From Sporosarcina sp. Marseille-Q4943 (GTDB taxonomy: Bacteria > Bacillota > Bacilli > Bacillales_A > Planococcaceae), in the NCBI RefSeq assembly GCF_943736995.1, contig NZ_OX031157.1, positions 1,907,501 through 1,971,500 on the forward strand: a DNA stretch of 64,000 nt, in the 5' to 3' direction. Positions 55,201-63,706 of the stretch are shown in pieces (the first letter of the stretch is position 1; each line of letters opens with the position of its first letter). Made by a program: the position numbers and the translations under genes. Below the pieces are notes generated by a model. The model had not been told where the DNA came from and did not search any database. It was given only the letters and a program-made list of their open reading frames with translations.

Positions 55201-55833
55201 ATGAGTACAGCAATTCAGTCGAAAACAAGAGAAACAAAAACGAGATCAGCATTAACAGCACTAAGAAATGATGGGTTCATCCCTTCAGTCGTTTATGGAT
55301 ATAATGTAGAAAACACACCGATTGCCGTAAGAGAAGGCGAACTATTGAAAACATTGCGTGAAGTAGGACGTAATGGTGTCATTCAGCTTGAACTTGACGG
55401 CAAGAAATTGAATGTCGTATTGAACGAATTTCAGGAAGATGCTTTGAGAGGCGAGATTCGCCATGCGGACTTCCTTTCGATTGATATGGCTGAAGAGCTT
55501 GAAGTCGACGTTACAGTGCAACTTGTCGGCGAATCGATCGGCGAGAAGGAAGGCGGCGTCGTACAACAGCCAAACCGCGAAGTGACAATCAAAGTCAAAC
55601 CTTCGGATATTCCGGAGTCGTTTGAAGTCGATATTTCCGAAATGCAAATCGGCGACACGTTGTCAGTCGCAGACGTACGCGGGAAATCCAAATTTGAAAT
55701 TATTACGGATGATGATTACGCACTTGTGACTATCTCCGCTCCACGTTCCGAAGAGGAATTGGAGGAACTTGAAGCTGATACGGGTGCTGCAGATGCAGAA
55801 CCGGAAGTCATCGGTGAAAAAGAGGAAGAATAA
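55201..55833 (+). CDS. ctc: General stress protein Ctc, ribosomal protein L25/TL5 family
   Basis: 5S rRNA-binding ribosomal protein of the long (CTC) form: L25 domain (1-95) plus the TL5 C-terminal beta domain and an acidic tail. 211 aa from the ATG at 55201 after AGGAAAGGTG; a longer GTG start at 55189 would lie inside the binding site. Confidence 0.93.
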   Translation: MSTAIQSKTRETKTRSALTALRNDGFIPSVVYGYNVENTPIAVREGELLKTLREVGRNGVIQLELDGKKLNVVLNEFQEDALRGEIRHADFLSIDMAEELEVDVTVQLVGESIGEKEGGVVQQPNREVTIKVKPSDIPESFEVDISEMQIGDTLSVADVRGKSKFEIITDDDYALVTISAPRSEEELEELEADTGAADAEPEVIGEKEEE

Positions 55834-55845
55834 GCAACTGTTGGA

Positions 55846-55874
55846 GCGCACGTGTAAAGCGTGCGCCCTTTTTA
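55846..55874 (+). terminator. ctc terminator
   Basis: GCGCACG pairs with CGTGCGC, followed by CCTTTTTAT. Confidence 0.8.
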
Positions 55875-55902
55875 TAAAGAAATCAAAAGGAAGATACGCC
55901 TT

Positions 55903-56466
55903 ATGAAAATGATAATCGGCCTCGGAAATCCGGGGAAGCAATACGAGAAGACTCGGCATAACGTCGGATTCCAGGCAATCGATGAATTGGCAGGCCGGCT
56001 GGATGCGCCTGCCATGCAAATGAAATTTAACGGCGCTTATACGATCATCCACCGTCCGGAAGGAAAAGTGATGCTCGTCAAACCTTTAACATACATGAAT
56101 CTGTCCGGCGAATGTGTCGGTCCGCTCATGGACTATTACGATATCGAGCTCGAAGATATTGTCGTCCTCTACGATGATCTGGATCTTGTTCCTGGCAAAT
56201 TACGATTGCGCCAAAAAGGAAGCGCTGGTGGCCATAACGGCATGAAGTCGTTGATTGCCCACCTTGGCTCCGATTCCTTCAACAGAATCCGCATGGGAAT
56301 CGGTCGTCCAACAGGCGGCATGAAAGTATCCGACTATGTACTGGCCCCATTCAGCAAGGAAGAACAGCCGCTTATTGACGAGATGGTAGAAAAAAGCGCT
56401 GCTGCATGTATGGATTGGCTCAAGAGTCCTTTTTTAGAAATAATGAATAACTATAATGGCACTTAA
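55903..56466 (+). CDS. pth: Peptidyl-tRNA hydrolase
   Basis: Releases peptides from dropped-off peptidyl-tRNA. GLGNPGKQYEKTRHNVGF with the catalytic His, KPLTYMNLSG and YDDLDLVPGKLRLR with the catalytic Asp. The frame opens at 55861 but MKMIIGLGNPG at 55903 is the correct start (187 aa). Confidence 0.96.
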   Translation: MKMIIGLGNPGKQYEKTRHNVGFQAIDELAGRLDAPAMQMKFNGAYTIIHRPEGKVMLVKPLTYMNLSGECVGPLMDYYDIELEDIVVLYDDLDLVPGKLRLRQKGSAGGHNGMKSLIAHLGSDSFNRIRMGIGRPTGGMKVSDYVLAPFSKEEQPLIDEMVEKSAAACMDWLKSPFLEIMNNYNGT

Positions 56467-56513
56467 GGAATAATCATCGGTTCATCCGCCTATACTTTGT
56501 TAAAAAGGGGCCG

Positions 56514-56753
56514 ATGAAACTGAAGAATTTACGTTATTCTTGCAGACATTGCAATACTGAGGTCGGCAGCATTCCGTTCGCATCTGCCGAAGAGGTTATC
56601 CGAGAACTGCAAAAGGCAGAAGAAGGGAATGGCGAGCATTTCCTAGAATATGATGATAATGGTTCAATGACAGTTCGTTGCATTTGTGAGCAATGTGAAC
56701 AGTCGCTGCGAATGAATCCGGATTACTATGCATTACGGAAATGGATACAATAG
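56514..56753 (+). CDS. fin: Anti-sigma-F factor Fin (YabK)
   Basis: 79-aa zinc-ribbon-like protein with Cys10-x2-Cys13 and a C-terminal CICEQC. In B. subtilis Fin inhibits sigma-F late in the forespore to allow the switch to sigma-G. Located between pth and mfd as there. ATG after AAAAAGGGG. Confidence 0.88.
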   Translation: MKLKNLRYSCRHCNTEVGSIPFASAEEVIRELQKAEEGNGEHFLEYDDNGSMTVRCICEQCEQSLRMNPDYYALRKWIQ

Positions 56754-56760
56754 AATTCTC

Positions 56761-56793
56761 TGCTTTGGCGTATCATGCGCGCAAAGCTTTTTT
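56761..56793 (+). terminator. fin terminator
   Basis: GCTTTGGCG pairs with CGCGCAAAGC (one bulge), followed by T6. Confidence 0.7.
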
Positions 56794-56832
56794 CACTTAA
56801 TTTTATCTACTGCAAAGCGAGGCAAATAATCA

Positions 56833-59800
56833 TTGGATGCGCTCATAGATTTATTTCTACAAGACAAAGAGATTACTAAAGTAGTTGAGGAGTTGAAAAC
56901 AGGACAGGACCGTCAATTGCTGGCGGGCCTATCGGGTGGCGCAAAGGCCGTCTTTTTTAAGACTGTCCAGCAGTCCGCAGAGAAGCCGATCCTGATTATC
57001 ACTCCCAACATGCTGCAAGCACAACGTACATACGAAGACCTTGTGAAGATGCTTGGCGATTCACTCGTTCATTTGTATCCGGCAGAGGAATTGATCGCTG
57101 CCGATTTTTCTGTGTCCAGTTATGAACTGCGTGCAAATCGAATCGACACACTCGACCATATGGCACGCGTTGGCAAAGGGATTTATATTACGCCTGTAGC
57201 GGGAATGAAGAAACTCCTTCCTCCGAAAGAGAAATGGCTCGATAATTCCTTGTCTGTCCATTTGGATGACAGCATTGACGTGGACGACTGGACGCGGAAA
57301 CTTGTGGAAATGGGCTATGGAAGACAGGACATGGTAACCGCGCCAGGGGATTTTGCTCTTCGAGGCGGTATTTTGGACGTGTATCCATTGAATATGGAAA
57401 ACCCGATCCGGATCGAGCTGTTCGATACAGATGTCGACTCTATCCGGGCCTTTTCCGCAGAAGATCAGCGTTCGACCGATAAACTGAAAGAAGTTACGAT
57501 CCTTCCTGCGACGGAACATGTGTGGGGAGCAGCTGAATTATCGCAAATGGCCTCGAATTTGGAGGTTGCCCTCGGTGCAAGTTTGAAGCGGATGAAGAAT
57601 GAAGAGGCGAAAGAATCCCTGACGATGAACGTCACCCGGGATATCGGCCTTTTGCGGGACGGCATCACTCCGGAAGGGATGATGAAATATGTATCATTTT
57701 CTGACCGTGTCCCATCCTATCTTGGCGATTATTTTCCAGAGGACGGAATAGTTTTATTTGATGAAATAGGACGGATTCTTGAAGTGTCATCCTCCCTTGA
57801 AAGCGAGGAGAAGGAATGGTTTCTGACACTTCTCGAGGAAGGCAAGATTGTCCATGATGCAAAAATCTCGTTTTCATTCGAAGAAATGCACAAAATGCTC
57901 GATCAGCAAAAGTCATACTTATCATTGTTCGTCCGGGCTGTGCCGGGAATTACTTTAAAGAAAAACGTTTCGTTTTCATGCAAACCGATGCAGGAATTTC
58001 ATGGGCAGATGAACTTGTTGAAAAACGAAATTGAACGTTGGCAGCAAGGGAAGTACAATATCTTCGTCATTGCTGATGGAAAAGAACGGATGAAGAAAGT
58101 CCAATCGATTCTAAGAGACTATGAGATGGATGCGGCATTGAACGGCAAGCCTAAAGCGGGTACGATCTCCATCATCGAAGGGGATTTGTCTGCGGGATTC
58201 GAATTGCCATTCCAACGTCTTGCGGTCATTACGGACGCGGAGTTGTTCAAAGGGAAACCGAAGCGGAAAGCCCGTCCGCAAAAAATGACAAATGCAGAGC
58301 GCATCAAAAGCTATTCGGAAATCAAGCCTGGGGATCATATCGTCCACGTTCACCACGGCATCGGTAAATATTATGGCGTCGTGACGCTCGAAGTGGGCGG
58401 CGTCCATAAAGACTATCTCGATATCCGTTATCGGGGAGAGGATAAACTTTTCGTTCCTGCGGATCAAATCGATTTGATCCAGAAATATGTTGCTTCCGGA
58501 GAAAAGGAGCCGAAACTCCATAAACTCGGCGGCGCTGAATGGAAAAAGACGAAGAGCAAAGTGTCATCCGCTGTCAAAGACATTGCGGATGATCTAATCA
58601 AACTTTATGCAAAGCGCGAAGCCGAAAAAGGGTATGCGTTTTCGGCAGATGATGATCTAATGCGTTCATTTGAAAATGCATTCCCATACGACGAGACGGA
58701 GGACCAGCTGCGTTCCATCGCTGAAGTGAAACGAGATATGGAGAAAGAGCGTCCGATGGATCGGCTTCTTTGCGGCGATGTTGGGTACGGAAAAACGGAA
58801 GTGGCAATCCGGGCTGCTTTCAAGGCGGTCGCTGATGGCAAGCAAGTCGCTTTCCTCGTCCCAACGACAATTCTTGCCCAGCAGCATTATGAGACGATGA
58901 AAGAGCGGTTCTCCGGGTTTCCAGTGGAAGTGTCACTATTAAACCGTTTCCGTACACGAAAAGAGCAGACGGAAACATTGAAAGGGTTGAAGGCCGGTAC
59001 GATCGATGTCGTCGTCGGCACCCATCGCCTCCTTTCCAAGGATGTCGTGTATAAGGATCTAGGCCTGCTCATCGTCGACGAAGAGCAGCGTTTCGGCGTA
59101 TCGCACAAGGAAAAGCTGAAACAGCTGAAAACGAATGTGGACGTCCTTACATTGACAGCGACGCCGATACCGCGGACGTTGCATATGTCGATGCTTGGTG
59201 TCCGGGACCTATCTGTAATCGAAACGCCTCCAGCAAACCGTTTCCCGGTTCAGACGTACGTCATGGAGCACAACTTCGCCCTAGTCCGGGAAGCGATCGA
59301 GCGGGAACTGGGACGCGGTGGTCAAGTGTTCTATTTATACAACCGCGTGGAGGACATGACGCGCAAAGTCGATGAAATCAAACAGCTCGTCCCGGAGGCA
59401 CGGGTCGCCTTTGCACACGGGCAAATGAGCGAGTCAACACTCGAATCGGTAATTTTGAGCTTCCTAGAAGGCGAATACGATGTCCTTGTCACGACGACGA
59501 TCATCGAGACGGGAATCGATATTCCGAACGTTAACACGCTCATCGTCCATGACGCAGACCGTATGGGCTTATCCCAGCTGTATCAGCTGCGCGGCCGTGT
59601 CGGACGTTCGAACCGTGTCGCATACGGCTACTTCCTCTATCAGCGGGACAAAGTGCTGACGGAGGTGGCCGAAAACCGTCTGCAGGCAATCAAGGAATTC
59701 ACGGAGCTAGGGTCCGGGTTCAAAATTGCGATGCGGGACTTGTCGATTCGCGGCGCGGGGAACTTGCTTGGCTCTCAGCAGCACGGCTTTATCGACTCTG

Positions 59801-60363
59801 TCGGCTTCGATCTCTATTCGCAAATGCTACAGGAAGCGATTGAAGAGAAGCAGACGGGCGTCGTGAAATCGGAAATTCCGGATGTCGAGATCTCATTGCC
59901 GGTCAATGCGTATTTGCCGGATTCGTATATTAAAGACGGTTTCCAAAAGATCCAAATGTATAAGCGGGTGAAAGCGATTGAAAGCGAAGAGGATTACTCC
60001 GAGCTCGTCGATGAGATGACAGACCGGTTCGGCGACTTGCCGTTAGAGGCAGACTTGTTGCTGCGCGTCGGAAGAATCAAAGCATGGGGACGCATAGCAG
60101 GTGTTGAATCGATCAAAAAACAACGCTCCATTATCGAAATCCGTCTAACTGAAGAAGGGACGGCGAAGACGGATGGCGCTAAAATCGTCGCAGACTCAAT
60201 GGAATTCGGTCGCGCTGTCGGCTTTACGATGGAAGATGGCAGGCTGATCATCACGGTGGATGAACGCCATACAGGCAAGAAAACCGAATTCGATGTGCTG
60301 GAAGAGATGATGAAAATTTTACAATCGGCAATCAAAGAGCCCTCATCGGCAGATTCCGTCTAA
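56833..60363 (+). CDS. mfd: Transcription-repair coupling factor
   Basis: Removes stalled RNA polymerase and recruits UvrA. 1176 aa: UvrB-homology module (about 1-340), RNA-polymerase-interacting CarD-like domain (about 490-560; KPGDHIVHVHHGIGKYYG), RecG-like translocase with Walker A GDVGYGKTE (Lys near 654), VDEEQRFG and QLRGRVGRS, and the TRCF domain. TTG start after GCGAGG. Confidence 0.97.
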   Translation: MDALIDLFLQDKEITKVVEELKTGQDRQLLAGLSGGAKAVFFKTVQQSAEKPILIITPNMLQAQRTYEDLVKMLGDSLVHLYPAEELIAADFSVSSYELRANRIDTLDHMARVGKGIYITPVAGMKKLLPPKEKWLDNSLSVHLDDSIDVDDWTRKLVEMGYGRQDMVTAPGDFALRGGILDVYPLNMENPIRIELFDTDVDSIRAFSAEDQRSTDKLKEVTILPATEHVWGAAELSQMASNLEVALGASLKRMKNEEAKESLTMNVTRDIGLLRDGITPEGMMKYVSFSDRVPSYLGDYFPEDGIVLFDEIGRILEVSSSLESEEKEWFLTLLEEGKIVHDAKISFSFEEMHKMLDQQKSYLSLFVRAVPGITLKKNVSFSCKPMQEFHGQMNLLKNEIERWQQGKYNIFVIADGKERMKKVQSILRDYEMDAALNGKPKAGTISIIEGDLSAGFELPFQRLAVITDAELFKGKPKRKARPQKMTNAERIKSYSEIKPGDHIVHVHHGIGKYYGVVTLEVGGVHKDYLDIRYRGEDKLFVPADQIDLIQKYVASGEKEPKLHKLGGAEWKKTKSKVSSAVKDIADDLIKLYAKREAEKGYAFSADDDLMRSFENAFPYDETEDQLRSIAEVKRDMEKERPMDRLLCGDVGYGKTEVAIRAAFKAVADGKQVAFLVPTTILAQQHYETMKERFSGFPVEVSLLNRFRTRKEQTETLKGLKAGTIDVVVGTHRLLSKDVVYKDLGLLIVDEEQRFGVSHKEKLKQLKTNVDVLTLTATPIPRTLHMSMLGVRDLSVIETPPANRFPVQTYVMEHNFALVREAIERELGRGGQVFYLYNRVEDMTRKVDEIKQLVPEARVAFAHGQMSESTLESVILSFLEGEYDVLVTTTIIETGIDIPNVNTLIVHDADRMGLSQLYQLRGRVGRSNRVAYGYFLYQRDKVLTEVAENRLQAIKEFTELGSGFKIAMRDLSIRGAGNLLGSQQHGFIDSVGFDLYSQMLQEAIEEKQTGVVKSEIPDVEISLPVNAYLPDSYIKDGFQKIQMYKRVKAIESEEDYSELVDEMTDRFGDLPLEADLLLRVGRIKAWGRIAGVESIKKQRSIIEIRLTEEGTAKTDGAKIVADSMEFGRAVGFTMEDGRLIITVDERHTGKKTEFDVLEEMMKILQSAIKEPSSADSV

Positions 60364-60373
60364 AGGAACTGTT

Positions 60374-60403
60374 GCATAAAATGTCCAAGCATGATGCATA
60401 CTA
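60374..60403 (+). promoter_or_regulatory. Sigma-G (or sigma-F) promoter of spoVT
   Basis: GCATA, 18 bp, CATACTA fits the forespore sigma-G consensus (GHATR, 18 bp, CATNHTA) and the known forespore expression of spoVT. Confidence 0.75.
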
Positions 60404-60451
60404 TGTCCGAACGGAAAACGGTTTTAATTTTTGGAAAGTGAGGCATCATGC

Positions 60452-60988
60452 ATGAAAGCAACAGGAATCGTGCGCAGAATTGATGATCTGGGTAGGGTGG
60501 TCATCCCGAAAGAGATCAGACGGACGCTTCGTATCCGCGAAGGGGACCCGCTTGAAATCTTCACCGACAGGGATGGCGAGGTTATCCTAAAGAAATATTC
60601 TCCTATTTCCGAGCTCGGTCAATTTGCGAAAGAGTACGCAGAAACACTATACGAAACCCTCGGAACACCCGCCCTGATCAGTGACAGGGATGAAATGATC
60701 GCCGTATCCGGATTATCGAAAAAAGATTATTTGAACCGCCAATTGGCTCCGGACGTGGAAGATATCCTAAAGGGCCGCACCATCGTCACGGAAAAGCTTG
60801 AAAAAGCAGTGGAATGGGTGCCTGGACAAGTCGAACAAGTGAAATCCTACTGCATCGCTCCAATCGTAGCGGGCGGGGACACAATTGGCGCCGTCTATTT
60901 ACTATCGAAAGTACATTTCATCGGGGAAGCCGAACAAAAAGCAGCAGAAACTGCAGCACATTTTTTGGCGAAACAAATGGAACAATGA
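60452..60988 (+). CDS. spoVT: Stage V sporulation protein T
   Basis: Forespore transcription factor that tunes sigma-G genes. AbrB-like swapped-hairpin domain (1-52; MKATGIVRRIDDLGRVVIP) and a C-terminal GAF-like domain (about 58-178). The ATG at 60452 after GTGAGG gives 178 aa, the family length; the frame also opens at 60431. Confidence 0.97.
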   Translation: MKATGIVRRIDDLGRVVIPKEIRRTLRIREGDPLEIFTDRDGEVILKKYSPISELGQFAKEYAETLYETLGTPALISDRDEMIAVSGLSKKDYLNRQLAPDVEDILKGRTIVTEKLEKAVEWVPGQVEQVKSYCIAPIVAGGDTIGAVYLLSKVHFIGEAEQKAAETAAHFLAKQMEQ

Positions 60989-61038
60989 AAAACAGCCTGC
61001 ATGTACCGGAAAGATCGGTGCGTGTGGGCTGTTTTTTC
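60989..61038 (+). terminator. spoVT terminator (hairpin copy A)
   Basis: AAACAGCC / GGCTGTTT with inner ACCG / CGGT and T6. About 80% identical to the hairpin at 63657-63706. Confidence 0.85.
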
Positions 61039-61055
61039 GCGTGAATTCAATTTTT

Positions 61056-61181
61056 TTATAAAACGGTGGCCTTCCTGTCATTTGCCAAGCCATTAATCAT
61101 CCCAATGAAAACTGGATAGATGAGCATGAGAGATATAAGAACGAAACCGTCGCCCATTAGTAGGAATATGTGCGTTAATAT
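61056..61181 (-). pseudogene. Possible remnant of a membrane protein C-terminus
   Basis: A 41-codon open stretch on the minus strand ends in TAA next to the spoVT terminator and reads as a hydrophobic segment (LLMGDGFVLISLMLIYPVFI) followed by NDRKATVL. It has no start and is closed by a stop upstream. May be a gene fragment left when the AT-rich island was acquired, or chance. The rest of 61182-61686 is AT-rich with no feature I can support. Confidence 0.25.
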
Positions 61182-61686
61182 TCATTCTTATGATGGAACA
61201 AGATTTATTCAATTAAGAAAAGCATTTAAAGGCATTTAGGTTGTCACTTTAGTTGGTAAATTGCACTTCTTCGAAATGCTATTTTGCATGGCCTTTCTAA
61301 ATAGTGAAAGCACTTATACAAGCTGTGGGATGGGTTTTAAATTTGGTTGTGCAAATTAACGATTAAAATAAGCGATAATTGCCTCTTGAAATGACAAATT
61401 AGGTAGAGGATTACCTATAAAATGTTTCTAAATGTCATAAAACGCTCACGAAATATAATGGTTGAAAGAACAATGAGAATATGTAATTTTTTTAAAAAAG
61501 TAGTTCTTTTTATTTATAAATTACTGAAAAAGAAAGAATAGTGATAAAGAGTATATCTATTTATTGAGTATTATTCATAATTTTACTAGTAGCTATTACC
61601 CGTTTTTGAAAAATCTATTAAATAGCAAGAAGAACTATGTTAGCGTTACGTGGACACCAAGAATAAATACAGTGGAGGGGAAAAAA

Positions 61687-62622
61687 ATGAAGAAGATAAT
61701 AAGTTATACAATTTCTCTTTTTACCATTTTTATCTTTTTTATGCTTCAAAATCCTGTTAGTGCAGCCGAAAACAAAATAACTAACTCTAATGGGATAAAG
61801 ATTACAGAAGAACAATATGAGAATCTTAAAGATTTAGGTTTTACTGACTTGGCAATCGATCAAATGGATAAAGAGATTTTTGACGAAAACAAAGATCTTG
61901 TATTAGAATCAAAAACTGAAACTACAAAGTATTATGAGATCAGTGAAGGTGTTCCAGGACCTCAACTTTTCAGCTTGGAAACAAGTGAAGAGAATCCCAA
62001 TTACATTTCAACTGAATTAAGTGAAGAAGAATATTTTAAAAGAGTAGAAGCTGCAAAGAGTAGTATCAAACCTTTTAGTACAGGATCAGCTCAAACAAGC
62101 TATAGAAGACTTACTACATCGATTCAAAGAATTAGCGGAGACATAAGAGTTCACAACAAGTTTGTGTGGGATATAATACCTGTTACAAGAAGTTACGATA
62201 CTCTAAGTATTTCCATAGACTCAACATTTTCTCCTTTAGCAGGAACCCAGCATGGCCAACAACTTTGGACAACTACACATCCAATGCAAGGTGGACTATA
62301 TGGGGGGAATGCAACTTATACTTCAGCAAGTAATGCATGGAATAAACAAGGTGCTGGCTACGGTGTAAAAATGAATTTGAAAGATAATACATCCACTTCA
62401 AGAGTTGTTGACTTAGAGGGTTACATGTATTATAAAATTGCAAAAAATTCATCTGTAGTTCCAGTTTATATTAATGCATATGGAAACTATTCTCATGCAA
62501 AAACAACTGTTAGCTCTAGTTATTCATATAGTCTTTCTTATGGTGGACCTGCAATTAGTTGGGCAGGCGTAACTAGTACGAGTTTTGATACTATTACTAC
62601 ACATGCTCAAACAAAATATTGA
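61687..62622 (+). CDS. Secreted protein of unknown function
   Basis: 311 aa with a clear signal peptide (MKKIISYTISLFTIFIFFML, cleavage after SAA-E or nearby). After it comes a helical block ITEEQYENLKDLGFTDLAID and MDKEIFDENKDL, an arrangement I have seen at the N-terminus of several exported Bacillus proteins. The C-terminal half (about 130-311) is rich in Ser, Thr, Tyr and Gly and looks beta-sandwich-like. No catalytic motif. ATG at 61687 follows GGAGGGG. Base composition is far more AT-rich than the neighbours, so probably acquired horizontally. Confidence 0.75.
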   Translation: MKKIISYTISLFTIFIFFMLQNPVSAAENKITNSNGIKITEEQYENLKDLGFTDLAIDQMDKEIFDENKDLVLESKTETTKYYEISEGVPGPQLFSLETSEENPNYISTELSEEEYFKRVEAAKSSIKPFSTGSAQTSYRRLTTSIQRISGDIRVHNKFVWDIIPVTRSYDTLSISIDSTFSPLAGTQHGQQLWTTTHPMQGGLYGGNATYTSASNAWNKQGAGYGVKMNLKDNTSTSRVVDLEGYMYYKIAKNSSVVPVYINAYGNYSHAKTTVSSSYSYSLSYGGPAISWAGVTSTSFDTITTHAQTKY

Positions 62623-62656
62623 TTGATAGAAACTGAAACACAGAGAAACATAAAAG

Positions 62657-62690
62657 ACGACCTAGATTTCGGTGCTAGGTCGTTTTTTTA
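62657..62690 (+). terminator. Terminator after the secreted protein
   Basis: ACGACCTAG pairs with CTAGGTCGT, followed by T7. The next 210 bp to the membrane protein gene show no clear feature. Confidence 0.85.
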
Positions 62691-62902
62691 TATCTATTCA
62701 CGCTCATACGATATAATGATTGTATAATGCTAACGGTCTTTCCAATGTTCATATAGTTGCACAAAACAATCACTGTAATGTGTGTATAGAAATAATCTTT
62801 GGAGTTTGGAAGGATGTTAGGATAACTATTTGCCAATGTAATATAAGAAAAAAGTAGGGTAATTGAATTTTATAAAAGTGGATTAAAGGTGGAGAGAAAA
62901 TT

Positions 62903-63160
62903 ATGATGAAAACTTTTTCGGGAGTTATTTTTATCTTGATATCTGCAATACTTTATAGTGCAAATGTGATATCAGTCTCAATAGCTAAAGTGAATTATGG
63001 TGGGCAATCAGCAGTGGGTTATTCATTAATTATCTTTAGCATTATTGCTGTTGTTTTAGGAGTTATTTTATTGCTAATGAGAGAAAAAGAGGTAAAGTAT
63101 AATGTGAAAAAGGCTGAAGAACCAAGGAAATCATTTCTCGATAACGATTTAGACAATTAA
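62903..63160 (+). CDS. Small membrane protein of unknown function
   Basis: 85 aa: TM1 about 5-27, TM2 about 38-60, then a charged cytoplasmic tail (MREKEVKYNVKKAEEPRKS). ATGATG start after AAGGTGGAGAG. AT-rich like the rest of the island. No family recognised. Confidence 0.6.
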   Translation: MMKTFSGVIFILISAILYSANVISVSIAKVNYGGQSAVGYSLIIFSIIAVVLGVILLLMREKEVKYNVKKAEEPRKSFLDNDLDN

Positions 63161-63284
63161 AACTAACAAATATGTCTGCAACTAAAATACAGGTTACAGT
63201 TGAATTGATAGGGTTTAGGTCCTTGTTAAAGCCCCCGATAATAACGGTTTAAAATTCCCCAATCTTCACGGATAATCTATTTCA

Positions 63285-63653
63285 GACAGAGATAGATTGA
63301 AAGTGTGGGAATGAGCTTGCCTTAATAGGCGTGCGAGAAGTGGACTTGGTGGATGTTTTATTGACTTGGCTATACATGCAGTAAGTTAGCGTAAACTTGG
63401 AGTTCTAAAAACGAGTCTTGAAGCATTTAAGCTTTTACACGAAGCGGGTTAGATTGAAGCAAATCTTGCGGGAACATTATTGAATATGCTTGGCTTCTGC
63501 AACATTGCTGTTAATGGCTATCAAGTATTAGATATCGATATTTTAGAATCTATTTTAAATAAACATATAGACGATTTCAAACAGTTCACAAAGGTGTTTT
63601 TACAGTTGGAAGATGAGCACTCCTGCATAGGTATTCATGATGAGAAACAATAA
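63285..63653 (+). pseudogene. HepT-type toxin (DUF86) remnant
   Basis: From 63351 one frame reads GCFIDLAIHAVS-stop-RKLGVLKTSLEAFKLLHEAG-stop-IEANLAGTLLNMLGF, then CNIAVNGYQVLDIDILE through DDFKQF to a stop at 63651-63653. This is the HepT/DUF86 pattern. In-frame stops lie at 63387 and 63450; an N-terminal DRDRLK piece is at 63285 in a different frame. The RNase motif expected as R-N-x-x-x-H-x-Y reads CNIAVNGY, so Arg and His are lost. No MntA antitoxin is seen beside it. The gap 63161-63284 holds nothing else. Confidence 0.7.
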
Positions 63654-63656
63654 AAA

Positions 63657-63706
63657 AAACAGCCTGCACGTACCGGTAAGCATCGGTGCGGGTAGGCTGT
63701 TTTCAT
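63657..63706. terminator. Terminator hairpin copy B, shared with the minus-strand reductase gene
   Basis: AAACAGCCTGC / GTAGGCTGTTT with inner ACCG / CGGT, and A and T tracts on both sides. It is a diverged copy of the spoVT terminator at 60989-61038; the two bracket the AT-rich island. Confidence 0.8.

Noticed and set aside
61564..61686. N-terminal extension of the secreted protein in the same frame
   Set aside because: The ATG at 61687 has a strong GGAGGGG site and starts a proper signal peptide; the extension has neither.
60989..63706. Prophage or integrative element with att sites
   Set aside because: The flanking repeats are terminator hairpins, and no integrase or phage gene lies between them.
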